Below are positions 42,830 through 52,161 of a stretch of DNA of 64,000 nt, one piece after another. The position numbers and the translations under genes are program-made. Location: positions 4,251,375 through 4,315,374 of the forward strand of contig NZ_CP114978.1 of NCBI RefSeq assembly GCF_027498035.1, read 5' to 3'. The notes under the pieces are model-generated. The model had not been told where the DNA came from. It was given only the letters and a program-made list of their open reading frames with translations, and made no database searches. This DNA is from Pseudoxanthomonas sp. (lineage in GTDB: Bacteria; Pseudomonadota; Gammaproteobacteria; Xanthomonadales; Xanthomonadaceae). Numbering within the stretch: position 1 is the stretch's first letter; each line of letters starts with the position of its first letter.

Positions 42830-42851
42830 ACGGACCGCCCGCGCGGTCCGT
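42830..42851 (+). terminator. Hairpin between yajC and secD
   Basis: A perfect 9-bp stem (ACGGACCGC and GCGGTCCGT, 4-nt loop), 18 nt after yajC and followed by CGTTCGTTTC. It may partly terminate or stabilise yajC mRNA, allowing different levels of YajC and SecDF. Confidence 0.45.
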
Positions 42852-42951
42852 CGTTCGTTTCATGCCGTGCCACAGGGCCGATGGTCCCCGTGGCGTTCCG
42901 GTTTCATCACGTAGAGCGCGCCTGGGGATGCGGGTGCGCGGGTGCTAAGCA

Positions 42952-44838
42952 ATGCTTGAGTTTCCCCGCTGGAAATATGTCCTGATCCTGCTGGTGCTGG
43001 TGTTCAGTGCGGTTTACGCGCTGCCCAACATCTATCCGCAGGACCCTTCGGTCCAGATCACCGCCAGCCGCGGCGCGGCCATCGACGACGCGTTGCAGCA
43101 GAAGGTCACCGCGGCGCTGGGCACCGTGCAGATCACGCCCAAGCAGCTGGAAGTCCGCAACGGCGACCTGCTGGTGCGCCTGTCCACCGCCGACGCGCAG
43201 AGCAAGGCCAACGACGTGCTGCGTGAGTCGCTGGGCGAGAACTACACCGTCGCCTTGAACCTGGCTTCGACCGTGCCGCACTGGCTGTCCAGCCTGGGCG
43301 CCAAGCCGATGGTGCGCGGTCTCGATCTGCAGGGCGGTGTGCATTTCACCCTGCAGGTGGACCAGAAGGCGGCACTGGACAAGCGTGTCGAGGCCTTCGT
43401 CGAAGATGCGCGCGTGACCCTGCGCGATGCCAAGCTGCGCACCGACTCGGTGTTGCGTGGCCCGGGCAACACCATCCTGGTCAATGTCGCCCAGGGCCAG
43501 GACGTGGATGCGGCGCGCAACGCGCTGTCCGCGGCACTGGCCCCGGCCAACGGCACCGCCAGTGGCGCCCTGGTTGGCGCCTCGCCGCTGACCTATGACG
43601 TGCAGGGCAACCGCATCACGATCACGTTGCCGGAAAGCGAGCTGGCCCGGATCTCGGGCGACGCGATCCAGCAGAACATCGCGACCCTGCGCAACCGCGT
43701 CAACGCGCTGGGCGTGGCCGAGCCGGTCATCCAGCAGCAGGGTGCCGACCGCATCGTGGTCGAACTGCCGGGCGTGCAGGACACGGCCGCCGCCAAGCGC
43801 CTGATCGGCGCGACCGCGACCATCGAATTCCGCGCCGTGGTCGATGGCGATGCACTGGAAGCCCAGCGCACCGGCAACGTGCCGCCGGAAGCCAAGCTCT
43901 ACACCCTGCGCGATGTCGGCGCACCGGTGCTGCTGAACAAGCGCGTGCTGGCCTCGGGCGAGCAGATGGTCAACGCGGTGTCGAGCGTGGACCAGAACGG
44001 CCAGCCGGCCGTGGACATCACCCTGAACAACGTCGCCGGCCAGCGCATGTTCGACTTCACCAGCGCCAACGTCGGCAAGCGCATGGCGGTGGTCTACATC
44101 GAGCGCATCCCGGAAGTGAAGATGGTCGATGGCAAGGAAGTACGCAGCGTGCGCGTGAGCGAGGAATCGCTGGCGCCGTCCACCATCCAGGGCGTCTTCA
44201 GCAAGCAGTTCCAGACCACCGGCCTGACCAAGGACGAAGCCGACAACCTGGCCAAGCTGCTGCGCGCCGGTTCGCTGGCCGCGCCGATGGGCTTCGTCGA
44301 GGAATACGTGATCGGCCCGAGCCTAGGCGCGGAGAACGTCGAGCGCGGCATCAAGGCCGTGGTCTATTCGTTCCTGTTCACCTTGGTGTTCTTCACCGTG
44401 TACTACCGCGTGTTCGGCGCGATCACCTCGGTGGCGCTGCTGTTCAACCTGCTGATCGTGGTGGCGGTGATGTCGCTGTTCGGCGCGACCATGACGCTGC
44501 CCGGTTTCGCCGGCCTGGCGTTGTCGGTCGGCCTGTCGGTGGACGCCAACGTGCTGATCAACGAGCGTATCCGCGAAGAGCTGCGCAATGGCATGCCGGC
44601 CAAGTCGGCCATCTCCGCGGGTTACGAGAAGGCCGGCGGCACCATCCTGGACGCCAACCTGACCGGCCTGATCGTGGGCGTGGCGCTGTTCGCCTTTGGC
44701 ACCGGCCCGCTGCGTGGCTTCGCGCTGACCATGATCATCGGCATCTTCGCCTCGATGTTCACCGCGATCACCGTGTCGCGCGCGCTGGCGGTGCTGATCT
44801 ACGGCCGTCGCAAGAAGCTCAACTCCGTTGCTATTTAA
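42952..44838 (+). CDS. secD: Protein translocase subunit SecD
   Basis: A 628-residue inner-membrane protein. The first helix is at residues 8-25, followed by a large periplasmic P1 domain (including GLDLQGGVHFTLQV, the D1 motif), and five helices near the C-terminus with LSVGLSVDANVLINERIREE, the conserved proton-path region. It uses the proton-motive force to finish Sec-dependent export with SecF. The start has only a weak ribosome-binding site (GCTAAGC). It is followed by secF after 60 bp. Confidence 0.97.
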   Translation: MLEFPRWKYVLILLVLVFSAVYALPNIYPQDPSVQITASRGAAIDDALQQKVTAALGTVQITPKQLEVRNGDLLVRLSTADAQSKANDVLRESLGENYTVALNLASTVPHWLSSLGAKPMVRGLDLQGGVHFTLQVDQKAALDKRVEAFVEDARVTLRDAKLRTDSVLRGPGNTILVNVAQGQDVDAARNALSAALAPANGTASGALVGASPLTYDVQGNRITITLPESELARISGDAIQQNIATLRNRVNALGVAEPVIQQQGADRIVVELPGVQDTAAAKRLIGATATIEFRAVVDGDALEAQRTGNVPPEAKLYTLRDVGAPVLLNKRVLASGEQMVNAVSSVDQNGQPAVDITLNNVAGQRMFDFTSANVGKRMAVVYIERIPEVKMVDGKEVRSVRVSEESLAPSTIQGVFSKQFQTTGLTKDEADNLAKLLRAGSLAAPMGFVEEYVIGPSLGAENVERGIKAVVYSFLFTLVFFTVYYRVFGAITSVALLFNLLIVVAVMSLFGATMTLPGFAGLALSVGLSVDANVLINERIREELRNGMPAKSAISAGYEKAGGTILDANLTGLIVGVALFAFGTGPLRGFALTMIIGIFASMFTAITVSRALAVLIYGRRKKLNSVAI

Positions 44839-44898
44839 TGCGAGTCCCTCGCAAGAGCCCGCACATCCATGTGCGGACTTCTTAAGGAAGAACGTGGC

Positions 44899-45867
44899 AT
44901 GAAACTGTTCCCGCTTCATCTCATCCCGAACGACACCAAGATCGACTTCATGCGCCACCGCCGCCCGGTGCTGGCGGTGATGCTGGTGCTGCTGGTGGCC
45001 TCGTTCGCGATCATCGGCCTGAAGGGCTTCAACTACGCGCTGGAGTTCACCGGCGGCACCGTGGTGCGCGCGCACTTCGACAAGCCGGTCGACGTGGACC
45101 AGTTGCGCGACCTGCTGGACAAGGGCGGCTTCGACAATGCTCAGGTGCAGAACGTCGGCAGTGCCAGCGACGTGATGATCCGCCTGCAGCCGCACGGCGA
45201 GCACAACAACGACGAGAACGCCGGCAGTGCCGTCGCAGAAGCCGTGCGCAAGGTCGTGACCAGCGATGCCAATCCGGCGACCGTGCAGCCGGGTGAGTTC
45301 GTCGGCCCGCAGGTCGGCAAGGACCTGGCCATGAACGGCGTCTACGCGACGGTCTTCATGCTGGTTGGCTTCCTGATCTATATCGCGTTCCGCTTCGAGT
45401 GGAAGTTCGCGGTGGTCGCCTCGATCACGGCGTTCTTCGACCTGGTGCTGACGGTGGCCTACATGTCGCTGCTCGGTCGTGAGTTCGACCTGACCGTGCT
45501 GGCCGGCATGCTGTCGGTGATGGGCTTTGCGATCAACGACATCATCGTGGTGTTCGACCGCGTGCGCGAAAACTTCCGCAGCCTGCGCGTGGAGCCGCTG
45601 GAAGTGCTGAACCGCTCGATCAACCAGACCCTGTCGCGCACGATCATCACTGCGGTGATGTTCTTCCTGTCGGCGCTGGCGCTGTACCTGTATGGCGGTC
45701 GTTCGATGGAAGGCCTGGCCGAAACCCACATGGTCGGCGCGGTGATCGTGGTGGTGTCCTCGGTGATCGTGGCCGTGCCGATGTTGAGCATTGGCTGGTT
45801 CGCGGTGACCAAGCAGGACCTGCTGCCCAAGGCCAAGGATCTGGAGGCGCTCGCGCGCCGTCCCTGA
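44899..45867 (+). CDS. secF: Protein translocase subunit SecF
   Basis: A 322-residue partner of SecD with six membrane segments. YALEFTGGTVV is the D1-like motif, and GFAINDIIVVFDRVREN holds the family Asp residues of the membrane channel. ATG 44899 (MKLFPLHLIPNDTKIDFM) is preceded by AAGGAAG at 8 nt; an upstream ATG at 44869 lacks a site. A clear terminator follows. Confidence 0.97.
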   Translation: MKLFPLHLIPNDTKIDFMRHRRPVLAVMLVLLVASFAIIGLKGFNYALEFTGGTVVRAHFDKPVDVDQLRDLLDKGGFDNAQVQNVGSASDVMIRLQPHGEHNNDENAGSAVAEAVRKVVTSDANPATVQPGEFVGPQVGKDLAMNGVYATVFMLVGFLIYIAFRFEWKFAVVASITAFFDLVLTVAYMSLLGREFDLTVLAGMLSVMGFAINDIIVVFDRVRENFRSLRVEPLEVLNRSINQTLSRTIITAVMFFLSALALYLYGGRSMEGLAETHMVGAVIVVVSSVIVAVPMLSIGWFAVTKQDLLPKAKDLEALARRP

Positions 45868-45892
45868 GCCATCGCCTCAGCGAGTTCCAGCG

Positions 45893-45923
45893 AAAGGCCG
45901 CGCCGCAAGCGCGGCCTTTTCGT
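45893..45923 (+). terminator. Rho-independent terminator after secF
   Basis: A perfect 10-bp stem (AAAGGCCGCG and CGCGGCCTTT, 7-nt loop) followed by TCGTTTG, 26 nt after the secF stop. Confidence 0.8.
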
Positions 45924-45997
45924 TTGCGTACGTTTGCATGGCCGTTCGCCGGCGGGCTTACACTCGGTCGCATTCCGACACAGGCGAAGGAGCGGGC

Positions 45998-46801
45998 ATG
46001 CGCAGGTTCACGAGGCTGGGCACGGCGGTGGCGTTGTTGATTGCAGCGGCATGCGCACTGCCGGCAGCGGCCAGGGAGGTGGTCAAGCCGGTGCAATGGA
46101 AGGTCGGCAGCCAGGGATTCTCGGGATTCCTGGTCTATGACGATGCAGGCCCGGCCAAGCGCCCGGGACTGGTGATGGTGCCGGACTGGATGGGCGTGAC
46201 CGATGCCGCCGTCGACCGGGCCAGGCAGGTGGCCGGCAAGGATTACGTGGTACTGGTCACCGACGTGTACGGCACCAGCGTGCGGCCAAAGGACACGCAG
46301 GAAGCCGGCAGGCTGGCCGGTGGCCTGAAGGACGATCGACCGGCATTGCGTGCGCGGGTCGAGCAGGCCGTCGAGGTGCTGAAGACGCAGGCCGGCAGCG
46401 CGCCACTGGACGCCACGCGCATTGGCGCGTTCGGCTTCTGCTTCGGCGGTACGACGGTGCTGGAGCTGGTCCGCGCTGGCGACGCGCTGGCGGGCGTGGT
46501 CACCTTGCACGGTGGTCTGGAGCCGGGCAGCACGCCAGCCAGGCACGGTTCGGCCAGGACGCCGCTGCTGATCCTCAATGGTGCGGCCGACAGCTACGTG
46601 TCGGCGCCGGTCATCGCAGATTTCCGCAAGGAGATGGATGCGGCCGGTGCGGACTGGCAGTTCGTGGACTTCAGCGGCGCGGTGCACTGCTTCGCCATCC
46701 CCGGCGCCAACGCACCGGGCTGCAAGTACGACCCGCGCGCGGCCAGGCGCGCCTATCGGATGCTGGGCGACTTTTTCGAGGACGTCTTCGCCGCCAAATA
46801 A
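45998..46801 (+). CDS. Exported dienelactone hydrolase family protein
   Basis: A 267-residue alpha/beta hydrolase with a signal peptide (MRRFTRLGTAVALLIAAACA, ending LPAAARE), so it works in the periplasm, whereas classical dienelactone hydrolases are cytoplasmic. The catalytic triad is readable: Cys in GAFGFCFGGTT, Asp in NGAADSYV and His in GAVHCFAIPG. ATG 45998 has GAAGGAG about 7 nt upstream; an earlier in-frame ATG at 45938 would hide the leader. It stands alone after the secF terminator and converges with ispB. The substrate is unknown; esters or lactones of plant or lignin origin are possible. Confidence 0.88.
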   Translation: MRRFTRLGTAVALLIAAACALPAAAREVVKPVQWKVGSQGFSGFLVYDDAGPAKRPGLVMVPDWMGVTDAAVDRARQVAGKDYVVLVTDVYGTSVRPKDTQEAGRLAGGLKDDRPALRARVEQAVEVLKTQAGSAPLDATRIGAFGFCFGGTTVLELVRAGDALAGVVTLHGGLEPGSTPARHGSARTPLLILNGAADSYVSAPVIADFRKEMDAAGADWQFVDFSGAVHCFAIPGANAPGCKYDPRAARRAYRMLGDFFEDVFAAK

Positions 46802-46811
46802 GCGGCCGGAA

Positions 46812-46837
46812 GAACGCCAGCCTTAGTGCTGGCGTTC
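46812..46837. repeat. Hairpin between converging hydrolase and ispB genes
   Basis: A perfect 10-bp stem (GAACGCCAGC and GCTGGCGTTC, 6-nt loop) that includes the ispB stop codon. It lies 10 bp after the hydrolase stop and may act as an end signal for both genes, although no T-run follows. Confidence 0.5.
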
Positions 46838-47824
46838 GACCGCATAGCGGGCCAGCCCGCGCAGGGCGGCGACCGCCTCGTTTTCGGGCAGGTCGTCCAG
46901 GGCGCTTTCCGCGGCGCGGGCGTATTCGGTGGCGCGTTGCTGGCTGTAGGCGATGCCGCCGGTGGCATGGATTGCGGCCAGGACTTCCGGCATGGCCTCG
47001 CCATCACCGTCCTGCACGATCTGGCGCAGGCGCGCCTGGGTGGCGGTGTCGGAATGGGCGATGGCGTGGATCAGTGGCAACGTGGCCTTGCCCTCGGCCA
47101 GGTCGTCGCCCAGGTTCTTGCCCAGATCGGCGGCATTGGCGGTGTAATCCAGCACGTCATCGGCGATCTGGAAGGCGTAACCCAGCTGCATGCCGTAGTC
47201 GTACAGGCGCTGCTGGGTGGCCTCGTCCACGCCCGAGGCCAGTGCGCCCAGCTGGGTGCCGGCGGCGAACAGCACCGCGGTCTTGCGCTCGATCACGCGC
47301 AGGTACGCGGCTTCGTCGGTGTCGGGGTTGTGCACGTGCAGCAGTTGCAGGACTTCGCCTTCGGCAATCCGGTTGGTGGTGTCGGCCAGGATCCGCATGA
47401 CCTGCATCCGGTCCAGTTCGACCATCAGCTGGAAGCTGCGTGAATACAGGAAATCGCCGACCAGCACGCTGGGCGCGTTGCCCCACAGCGCATTGGCGGT
47501 GCTGCGGCCGCGGCGCAGGTCCGATTCGTCCACCACGTCGTCGTGCAGCAGGGTCGAGGTGTGGATGAACTCGATGATCGCCGCCAGCTGGTGGTGTTCG
47601 GCCGAGGATTTCCCACCGCAGGCACGGCCGGCCAGAGCGACCAGCATCGGCCGCAGGCGCTTGCCGCCGGCGGAAATGATGTGATCGGCGATCTGGTTGA
47701 TCAGGACTACGTCCGAGGCTAGGCGGCGGCGGATCAGGGCGTCGATCGCTGCCATGTCCGGAGCGGCGAAGGTCTGGATCTGGGGGAGTGCCAGGGCGGG
47801 GCGGGGAAGCTGGACGGCGGACAT
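46823..47824 (-). CDS. ispB: Octaprenyl-type polyprenyl diphosphate synthase
   Basis: A 333-residue trans-prenyltransferase that elongates farnesyl diphosphate for the ubiquinone side chain. The first aspartate-rich motif is LLHDDVVDESDLRRG, the second IADDVLDYTAN; SAGGKRLRPML is the substrate-binding loop. ATG 47824 (MSAVQLPRPALALPQ) was chosen; the frame opens 10 codons earlier. The gene is divergent from ssb, with a 176-bp gap. Confidence 0.95.
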   Translation of the reverse strand: MSAVQLPRPALALPQIQTFAAPDMAAIDALIRRRLASDVVLINQIADHIISAGGKRLRPMLVALAGRACGGKSSAEHHQLAAIIEFIHTSTLLHDDVVDESDLRRGRSTANALWGNAPSVLVGDFLYSRSFQLMVELDRMQVMRILADTTNRIAEGEVLQLLHVHNPDTDEAAYLRVIERKTAVLFAAGTQLGALASGVDEATQQRLYDYGMQLGYAFQIADDVLDYTANAADLGKNLGDDLAEGKATLPLIHAIAHSDTATQARLRQIVQDGDGEAMPEVLAAIHATGGIAYSQQRATEYARAAESALDDLPENEAVAALRGLARYAVERQH

Positions 47825-47940
47825 GCGCTCTGGGCGGTTCAGGAAGAATCGCAATTATAGGTTCATAGGCCTTGTTCCAGGTCGGCATGGCCTGACAGGC
47901 TGCCGCGGCATTGTCCGATGGCCGGGGCTGGCAGGGCGGC

Positions 47941-47946
47941 TATAAT
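47941..47946 (+). promoter_or_regulatory. Putative -10 element of ssb
   Basis: A perfect TATAAT lies 55 nt before the ssb ATG. No good -35 is found at 17 nt; TTGTCC at 47911-47916 is too far (24 nt). No LexA box was recognised. Confidence 0.5.
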
Positions 47947-48000
47947 CGAATGTCAGCCGCCTGCACCCGCGGGCGACCCGGATTACGACGGAAGGCAGAC

Positions 48001-48555
48001 ATGGCACGCGGCATCAACAAGGTCATCCTGGTGGGCAACCTGGGCAACGACCCGGACACCAAGTACACGCAGGGCGGCATGGCCGTGACCCGCATCAGCC
48101 TGGCCACCACCAGCGTGCGCAAGGACAAGGACGGCAACAACCAGGAACGCACCGAATGGCACCGCGTGGTGTTCTTCGGCAAGCTCGGCGAGATCGCCGG
48201 CGAGTACCTGCGCAAGGGCTCACAGGTGTACGTCGAAGGCGAACTGCGCTACGACAAGTACACCGGCCAGGACGGCGTGGAGAAATACACCACCGACATC
48301 GTCGCCAACGAGATGCAGATGCTGGGCGGTCGCGGTGAAGGCGGTGGCGGCATGGGCGGTGACCGTCCGCAGCGCCAGTCCGCACCGCGCCAGGAATACG
48401 GCGGCGGTGGCGGCCAGCAGCGCGGTGGTGGCGACAACTATGGTGGCGGTGGTGGTTACGGTGGTGGGCAGCAGCAGGCGCCGCGTCGCCAGGCCCCGCC
48501 CCAGCAGCAGCCGGCCCCGATGGACGATTTTGCGGATGACGACATCCCGTTCTGA
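48001..48555 (+). CDS. ssb: Single-stranded DNA-binding protein
   Basis: A 184-residue protein. The N-terminal OB fold (MARGINKVILVGNLGNDPDT, then RTEWHRVVFFGKLGEI) is followed by a Gly/Gln-rich flexible linker (about 115-170) and the conserved acidic tip MDDFADDDIPF, which binds partner proteins. It coats single-stranded DNA in replication and repair. ATG 48001 has GGAAGG about 6 nt upstream. Confidence 0.97.
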   Translation: MARGINKVILVGNLGNDPDTKYTQGGMAVTRISLATTSVRKDKDGNNQERTEWHRVVFFGKLGEIAGEYLRKGSQVYVEGELRYDKYTGQDGVEKYTTDIVANEMQMLGGRGEGGGGMGGDRPQRQSAPRQEYGGGGGQQRGGGDNYGGGGGYGGGQQQAPRRQAPPQQQPAPMDDFADDDIPF

Positions 48556-48681
48556 AGTCTTTTGAGTAGAAGGACGTTGTGTAAAGGCTTGTCTCTGACT
48601 CGACGTGCTCGCTGGCAGAAGCGGCGCGGACTTACATCCGCGTCTTGTCGCGTTTTTGCATGACATTCCTCGGGAGAGCAA

Positions 48682-49737
48682 GTGCAGACTTGGCTGGTTA
48701 CCGGCGGCGCCGGTTTCATTGGTGGGAATTTCGTGCTCGAGGCCGTGGGCCAGGGCGTTCGGGTGATCAACCTGGATGCGCTGACGTACGCGGGCAACCT
48801 GGACACGTTGTCTTCGCTGGAGGGCAACCCGAACCACGTGTTTGCCCAGGGCGACATCGGCGACAGCGCATTGGTCGCCAGGCTGCTGGCCCAGTACACG
48901 CCGGATGCCGTGGTGAACTTCGCTGCCGAGAGTCACGTCGACCGCTCGATCGACGGCCCGGGTGCGTTCATCCAGACCAATGTCGTTGGCACGCTGGGGC
49001 TGCTGGAAGCGGTGCGCGATTACTGGAAGGCGTTGGCTGAGCCGGCCAGGTCGGCATTCCGTTTCCTGCATGTCTCCACCGACGAGGTGTATGGCTCGCT
49101 GGGCGATACAGGCAAGTTCACCGAGGAAACCCCGTACGCACCGAACTCGCCGTATTCGGCGTCCAAGGCGGCCTCGGACCATCTGGTACGCGCGTTCCAC
49201 CACACCTACGGGCTGCCGGTGCTGACCACCAACTGCTCGAACAACTACGGCCCGTATCACTTCCCCGAGAAGCTGATCCCGCTGGTGATCGCCAAGGCGC
49301 TGGCCGGCGAACCGCTGCCGGTCTACGGCGATGGCAGGAATGTGCGCGATTGGTTGTTCGTCAGCGACCACTGCAGCGCGATCCGCACGGTGCTGGCCAA
49401 GGGCCAGGTGGGCGAGACCTACAACGTCGGTGGCAATGCCGAGCGCCAGAACATCGAAGTGGTGCAGTCCATCTGCGCGCTGCTGGATCAGCGTCGTCCA
49501 CGCGAGGACGGCCAGCCGCGCAGCTGCCAGATCAGCTACGTCACCGACCGCCCCGGCCACGACCGCCGCTATGCGATCGATGCGACGAAGCTGAAGGAAC
49601 AACTTGGCTGGGAGCCGCAGCATACCTTCGAGGAAGGCATCGCCACCACCGTCGACTGGTACCTGGACAACCAGGCCTGGGTGACACGCGTGCTGGATGG
49701 CAGCTATTGCATGGAACGTATCGGCACGTCGGCCTGA
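48682..49737 (+). CDS. rmlB: dTDP-glucose 4,6-dehydratase
   Basis: A 351-residue SDR enzyme starting at GTG, with CGGGAGAG about 6 nt upstream. The NAD motif is LVTGGAGFIGGNF; HVSTDEVYGSLG and the catalytic YSASKAASD are intact. It converts dTDP-glucose to dTDP-4-keto-6-deoxyglucose, step two of dTDP-L-rhamnose synthesis. It is the first gene of the rmlBACD set, 126 bp after ssb; rhamnose would go to lipopolysaccharide or exopolysaccharide. Confidence 0.96.
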   Translation: MQTWLVTGGAGFIGGNFVLEAVGQGVRVINLDALTYAGNLDTLSSLEGNPNHVFAQGDIGDSALVARLLAQYTPDAVVNFAAESHVDRSIDGPGAFIQTNVVGTLGLLEAVRDYWKALAEPARSAFRFLHVSTDEVYGSLGDTGKFTEETPYAPNSPYSASKAASDHLVRAFHHTYGLPVLTTNCSNNYGPYHFPEKLIPLVIAKALAGEPLPVYGDGRNVRDWLFVSDHCSAIRTVLAKGQVGETYNVGGNAERQNIEVVQSICALLDQRRPREDGQPRSCQISYVTDRPGHDRRYAIDATKLKEQLGWEPQHTFEEGIATTVDWYLDNQAWVTRVLDGSYCMERIGTSA

Positions 49738-49754
49738 ATGCAGGAGCCAATCAC

Positions 49755-50642
49755 ATGAAGCAACGCAAGGGCATTATCCTCGCGGGCGGCTCGGGCACGC
49801 GCCTGTATCCGCTGACCCAGGCGATCAGCAAGCAGCTGTTGCCGGTCTACGACAAGCCGATGATCTATTACCCGCTCAGCGTGCTGATGCTGGCGGGGAT
49901 TCGTGAAGTGCTGATCATCAACACCCCGCACGAGCAGGCGCTGTTCAAGACGCTGCTGGGTGATGGTTCGCAGTGGGGCATGAAGATCGAGTACGCCGTG
50001 CAGCCGAGCCCGGATGGGCTGGCGCAGGCGTTCCTGATCGGGCGTGGGTTCCTGAATGGGGCGCCGAGCTGCCTGGTACTGGGCGACAACATCTTTCACG
50101 GCCATGGCCTGACCGAGCTGCTGGCGCGGGCCGACGCGCGCGAACAGGGGGCAACGGTATTCGGTTACTACGTGCGCGATCCGGAGCGCTACGGCGTGGC
50201 CGAGTTCGATGACAACAACCGCGTGATCGGGCTGGAAGAAAAGCCGGCCGAGCCGCGCTCGAATTATGCGGTGACCGGCCTGTACTTCTACGACGGGAAG
50301 GCCTGCGATTACGCCGCCGCGCTCAGGCCCTCGCCGCGTGGGGAGCTTGAGATCACCGACCTCAACAAGCTGTACCTCGAACAGGGTGACCTGCACTTGG
50401 AGCCGCTGGGCCGTGGCTATGCCTGGCTGGACACCGGGACGCATCGTTCGCTGTTGGAGGCCAGCACCTTCATCGAGGCGGTCGAGGTTCGCCAGGGACT
50501 ACGTGTGTGCTGCCCGGAAGAGATCGCCTACATCAATCGCTGGATCGACGATGCCCAGCTTGAAAAGCTCGCCGCGCCCTTGATCAAGAGCGGCTATGGC
50601 GAATACCTGCTGTCCCTGCGCGGTCGCAAGGTGATCCTGTGA
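49755..50642 (+). CDS. rmlA: Glucose-1-phosphate thymidylyltransferase
   Basis: A 295-residue nucleotidyltransferase. IILAGGSGTRLYPLT binds dTTP; KQLLPVYDKPMIYYPLS, LVLGDNIFHG and RGYAWLDTGTH are diagnostic. It makes dTDP-glucose, the first step of the pathway. It lies 17 bp after rmlB, with CAGGAG upstream of ATG 49755, and overlaps rmlC by 4 nt. Confidence 0.97.
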   Translation: MKQRKGIILAGGSGTRLYPLTQAISKQLLPVYDKPMIYYPLSVLMLAGIREVLIINTPHEQALFKTLLGDGSQWGMKIEYAVQPSPDGLAQAFLIGRGFLNGAPSCLVLGDNIFHGHGLTELLARADAREQGATVFGYYVRDPERYGVAEFDDNNRVIGLEEKPAEPRSNYAVTGLYFYDGKACDYAAALRPSPRGELEITDLNKLYLEQGDLHLEPLGRGYAWLDTGTHRSLLEASTFIEAVEVRQGLRVCCPEEIAYINRWIDDAQLEKLAAPLIKSGYGEYLLSLRGRKVIL

Positions 50643-51196
50643 AAGTCATTGAAACCTCGTTGCCTGGCTGCAGGATCATCGAGCCGGCGGTGTTCGGCGA
50701 CGAACGCGGCTTCTTCTTCGAAAGCTGGAATGCGCAGCGCTATGGCGAGCTGGGCCTGCCGAGCAGCTTCGTCCAGAGCAACGTGTCCTCATCGACCAAG
50801 GGCGTGCTGCGTGGCCTGCATTACCAGTGGCCCAATCCGCAGGGCAAGCTGGTCAGCGTGCTGGAAGGTGAGGTCTACGACGTCGCGGTGGACATCCGCC
50901 GCGGTTCGCCGCATTTCGGCAAGTGGGCGGCGGTGCTGCTGAGCGCGGAGAACAAGCGCCAGTTCTGGATCCCGGAAGGCTTCGCCCACGGATTCGCGGT
51001 GGTGTCCGAACGGGCGATCTTCAGCTACATGTGCACCGCGCCGTACGACAAGGCCGCCGACGCGGGTGTGCGCTGGGACGATCCAGCCATCGGCATCGAC
51101 TGGCCGATCGGCGATCCGAACCTGTCCGAGAAGGACGCCAAGGCGCCGTTGCTGGCTGAGGTCGCGGCCGAGCGCCTGCCGGTCTACACCGCATGA
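50639..51196 (+). CDS. rmlC: dTDP-4-dehydrorhamnose 3,5-epimerase
   Basis: A 185-residue cupin enzyme of normal length starting at GTG 50639, overlapping the rmlA stop (GTGA). The motifs DERGFFFESWN, KGVLRGLHYQWPNPQGKLV (with the catalytic His) and WIPEGFAHGFAV are present. It epimerises C3 and C5 in the third step. Confidence 0.97.
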   Translation: MKVIETSLPGCRIIEPAVFGDERGFFFESWNAQRYGELGLPSSFVQSNVSSSTKGVLRGLHYQWPNPQGKLVSVLEGEVYDVAVDIRRGSPHFGKWAAVLLSAENKRQFWIPEGFAHGFAVVSERAIFSYMCTAPYDKAADAGVRWDDPAIGIDWPIGDPNLSEKDAKAPLLAEVAAERLPVYTA

Positions 51197-52089
51197 AGCT
51201 GCTGGTCCTGGGCGCGAACGGGCAGGTCGGCTTCGAGCTGCTGCGTGCATTGAAACCGCTGGGCGAGGTGGTCGCGACCACGCGTACGGGCTTGCTGGAA
51301 GACGGCACGCCGTGCGAAGTGGCGGACTTCGACCAGCCGCAGTCCCTGGGCACGCTGGTCGAACGCATCGCGCCGGATGTGGTGGTCAATGCCGCGGCCT
51401 GGACCGCGGTGGACAAGGCCGAAGCCGAACCCGAAGCCGCAGCGCGCGCAAACGCTGAAGCACCGGGCGTGCTGGCCCAGGCCTGTGCCACGCGCGGCGC
51501 GTTGCTGGTGCATTACTCCACCGATTACGTGTTCCCCGGTGATGGCAGCGCGCCGTATCGCGAAGACGATGCCACCGCGCCACTCGGTGTTTACGGGGCG
51601 ACCAAGCTGGCCGGCGAAGAGGCGATCCGTGCCTCCGGCGCACGCCATATGATCTTCCGCACCGCCTGGGTGTATGCGACGCGCGGCGGCAACTTCCTGC
51701 GCACGATGCTGCGCGTGGGGGCACAGCGCGACCAGCTTGGCGTGGTGGCCGACCAGGTCGGCACGCCGACGCCGGCCTGGCTGATCGCCGATGCCACAGT
51801 CGCGGCCATCGCCCATGCGCAGGGTAGGTCCGGTACCTGGCACCTCACCGCCAGCGGCGTCACCAGCTGGCATGGGTTCGCCGAGGCGATCTTTGCCGAA
51901 GCGGTTGCACGCGGGCTGCTGGAACGTGCGCCGCAGGTGGCCGCGATCACCACGGCCGAATATCCGACGCCGGCAAAACGCCCGGCCTACTCCTGCCTGG
52001 ACAACACGCGTTTCCAGCAGGACTTCGGCTTTGCTTTGCCGCAGTGGCAAGCCGGGCTGGCGCAGGTGATGGACGCTTTGCGGCGCTGA
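51193..52089 (+). CDS. rmlD: dTDP-4-dehydrorhamnose reductase
   Basis: A 298-residue SDR reductase. LLVLGANGQVGFELL is the cofactor motif, STDYVFPGDG and GVYGATKLAGEEA the active-site region, RTAWVYATRGGNF a family signature. It makes dTDP-L-rhamnose, the last step. It overlaps rmlC by 4 nt (ATGA), and a strong terminator follows. Confidence 0.96.
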   Translation: MKLLVLGANGQVGFELLRALKPLGEVVATTRTGLLEDGTPCEVADFDQPQSLGTLVERIAPDVVVNAAAWTAVDKAEAEPEAAARANAEAPGVLAQACATRGALLVHYSTDYVFPGDGSAPYREDDATAPLGVYGATKLAGEEAIRASGARHMIFRTAWVYATRGGNFLRTMLRVGAQRDQLGVVADQVGTPTPAWLIADATVAAIAHAQGRSGTWHLTASGVTSWHGFAEAIFAEAVARGLLERAPQVAAITTAEYPTPAKRPAYSCLDNTRFQQDFGFALPQWQAGLAQVMDALRR

Positions 52090-52117
52090 AAGCGGACGGT
52101 TTCGCCTGCCAAGGGAG

Positions 52118-52141
52118 CGGCGCCGCGTGGCGCCGTTTTTT
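52118..52141 (+). terminator. Rho-independent terminator after rmlD
   Basis: A perfect 7-bp GC stem (CGGCGCC and GGCGCCG, 4-nt loop) followed directly by six T residues, 28 nt after the rmlD stop. It ends the rml operon before the converging transporter gene. Confidence 0.88.
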
Positions 52142-52161
52142 CGTTGCGCGGCCGGCAGACG

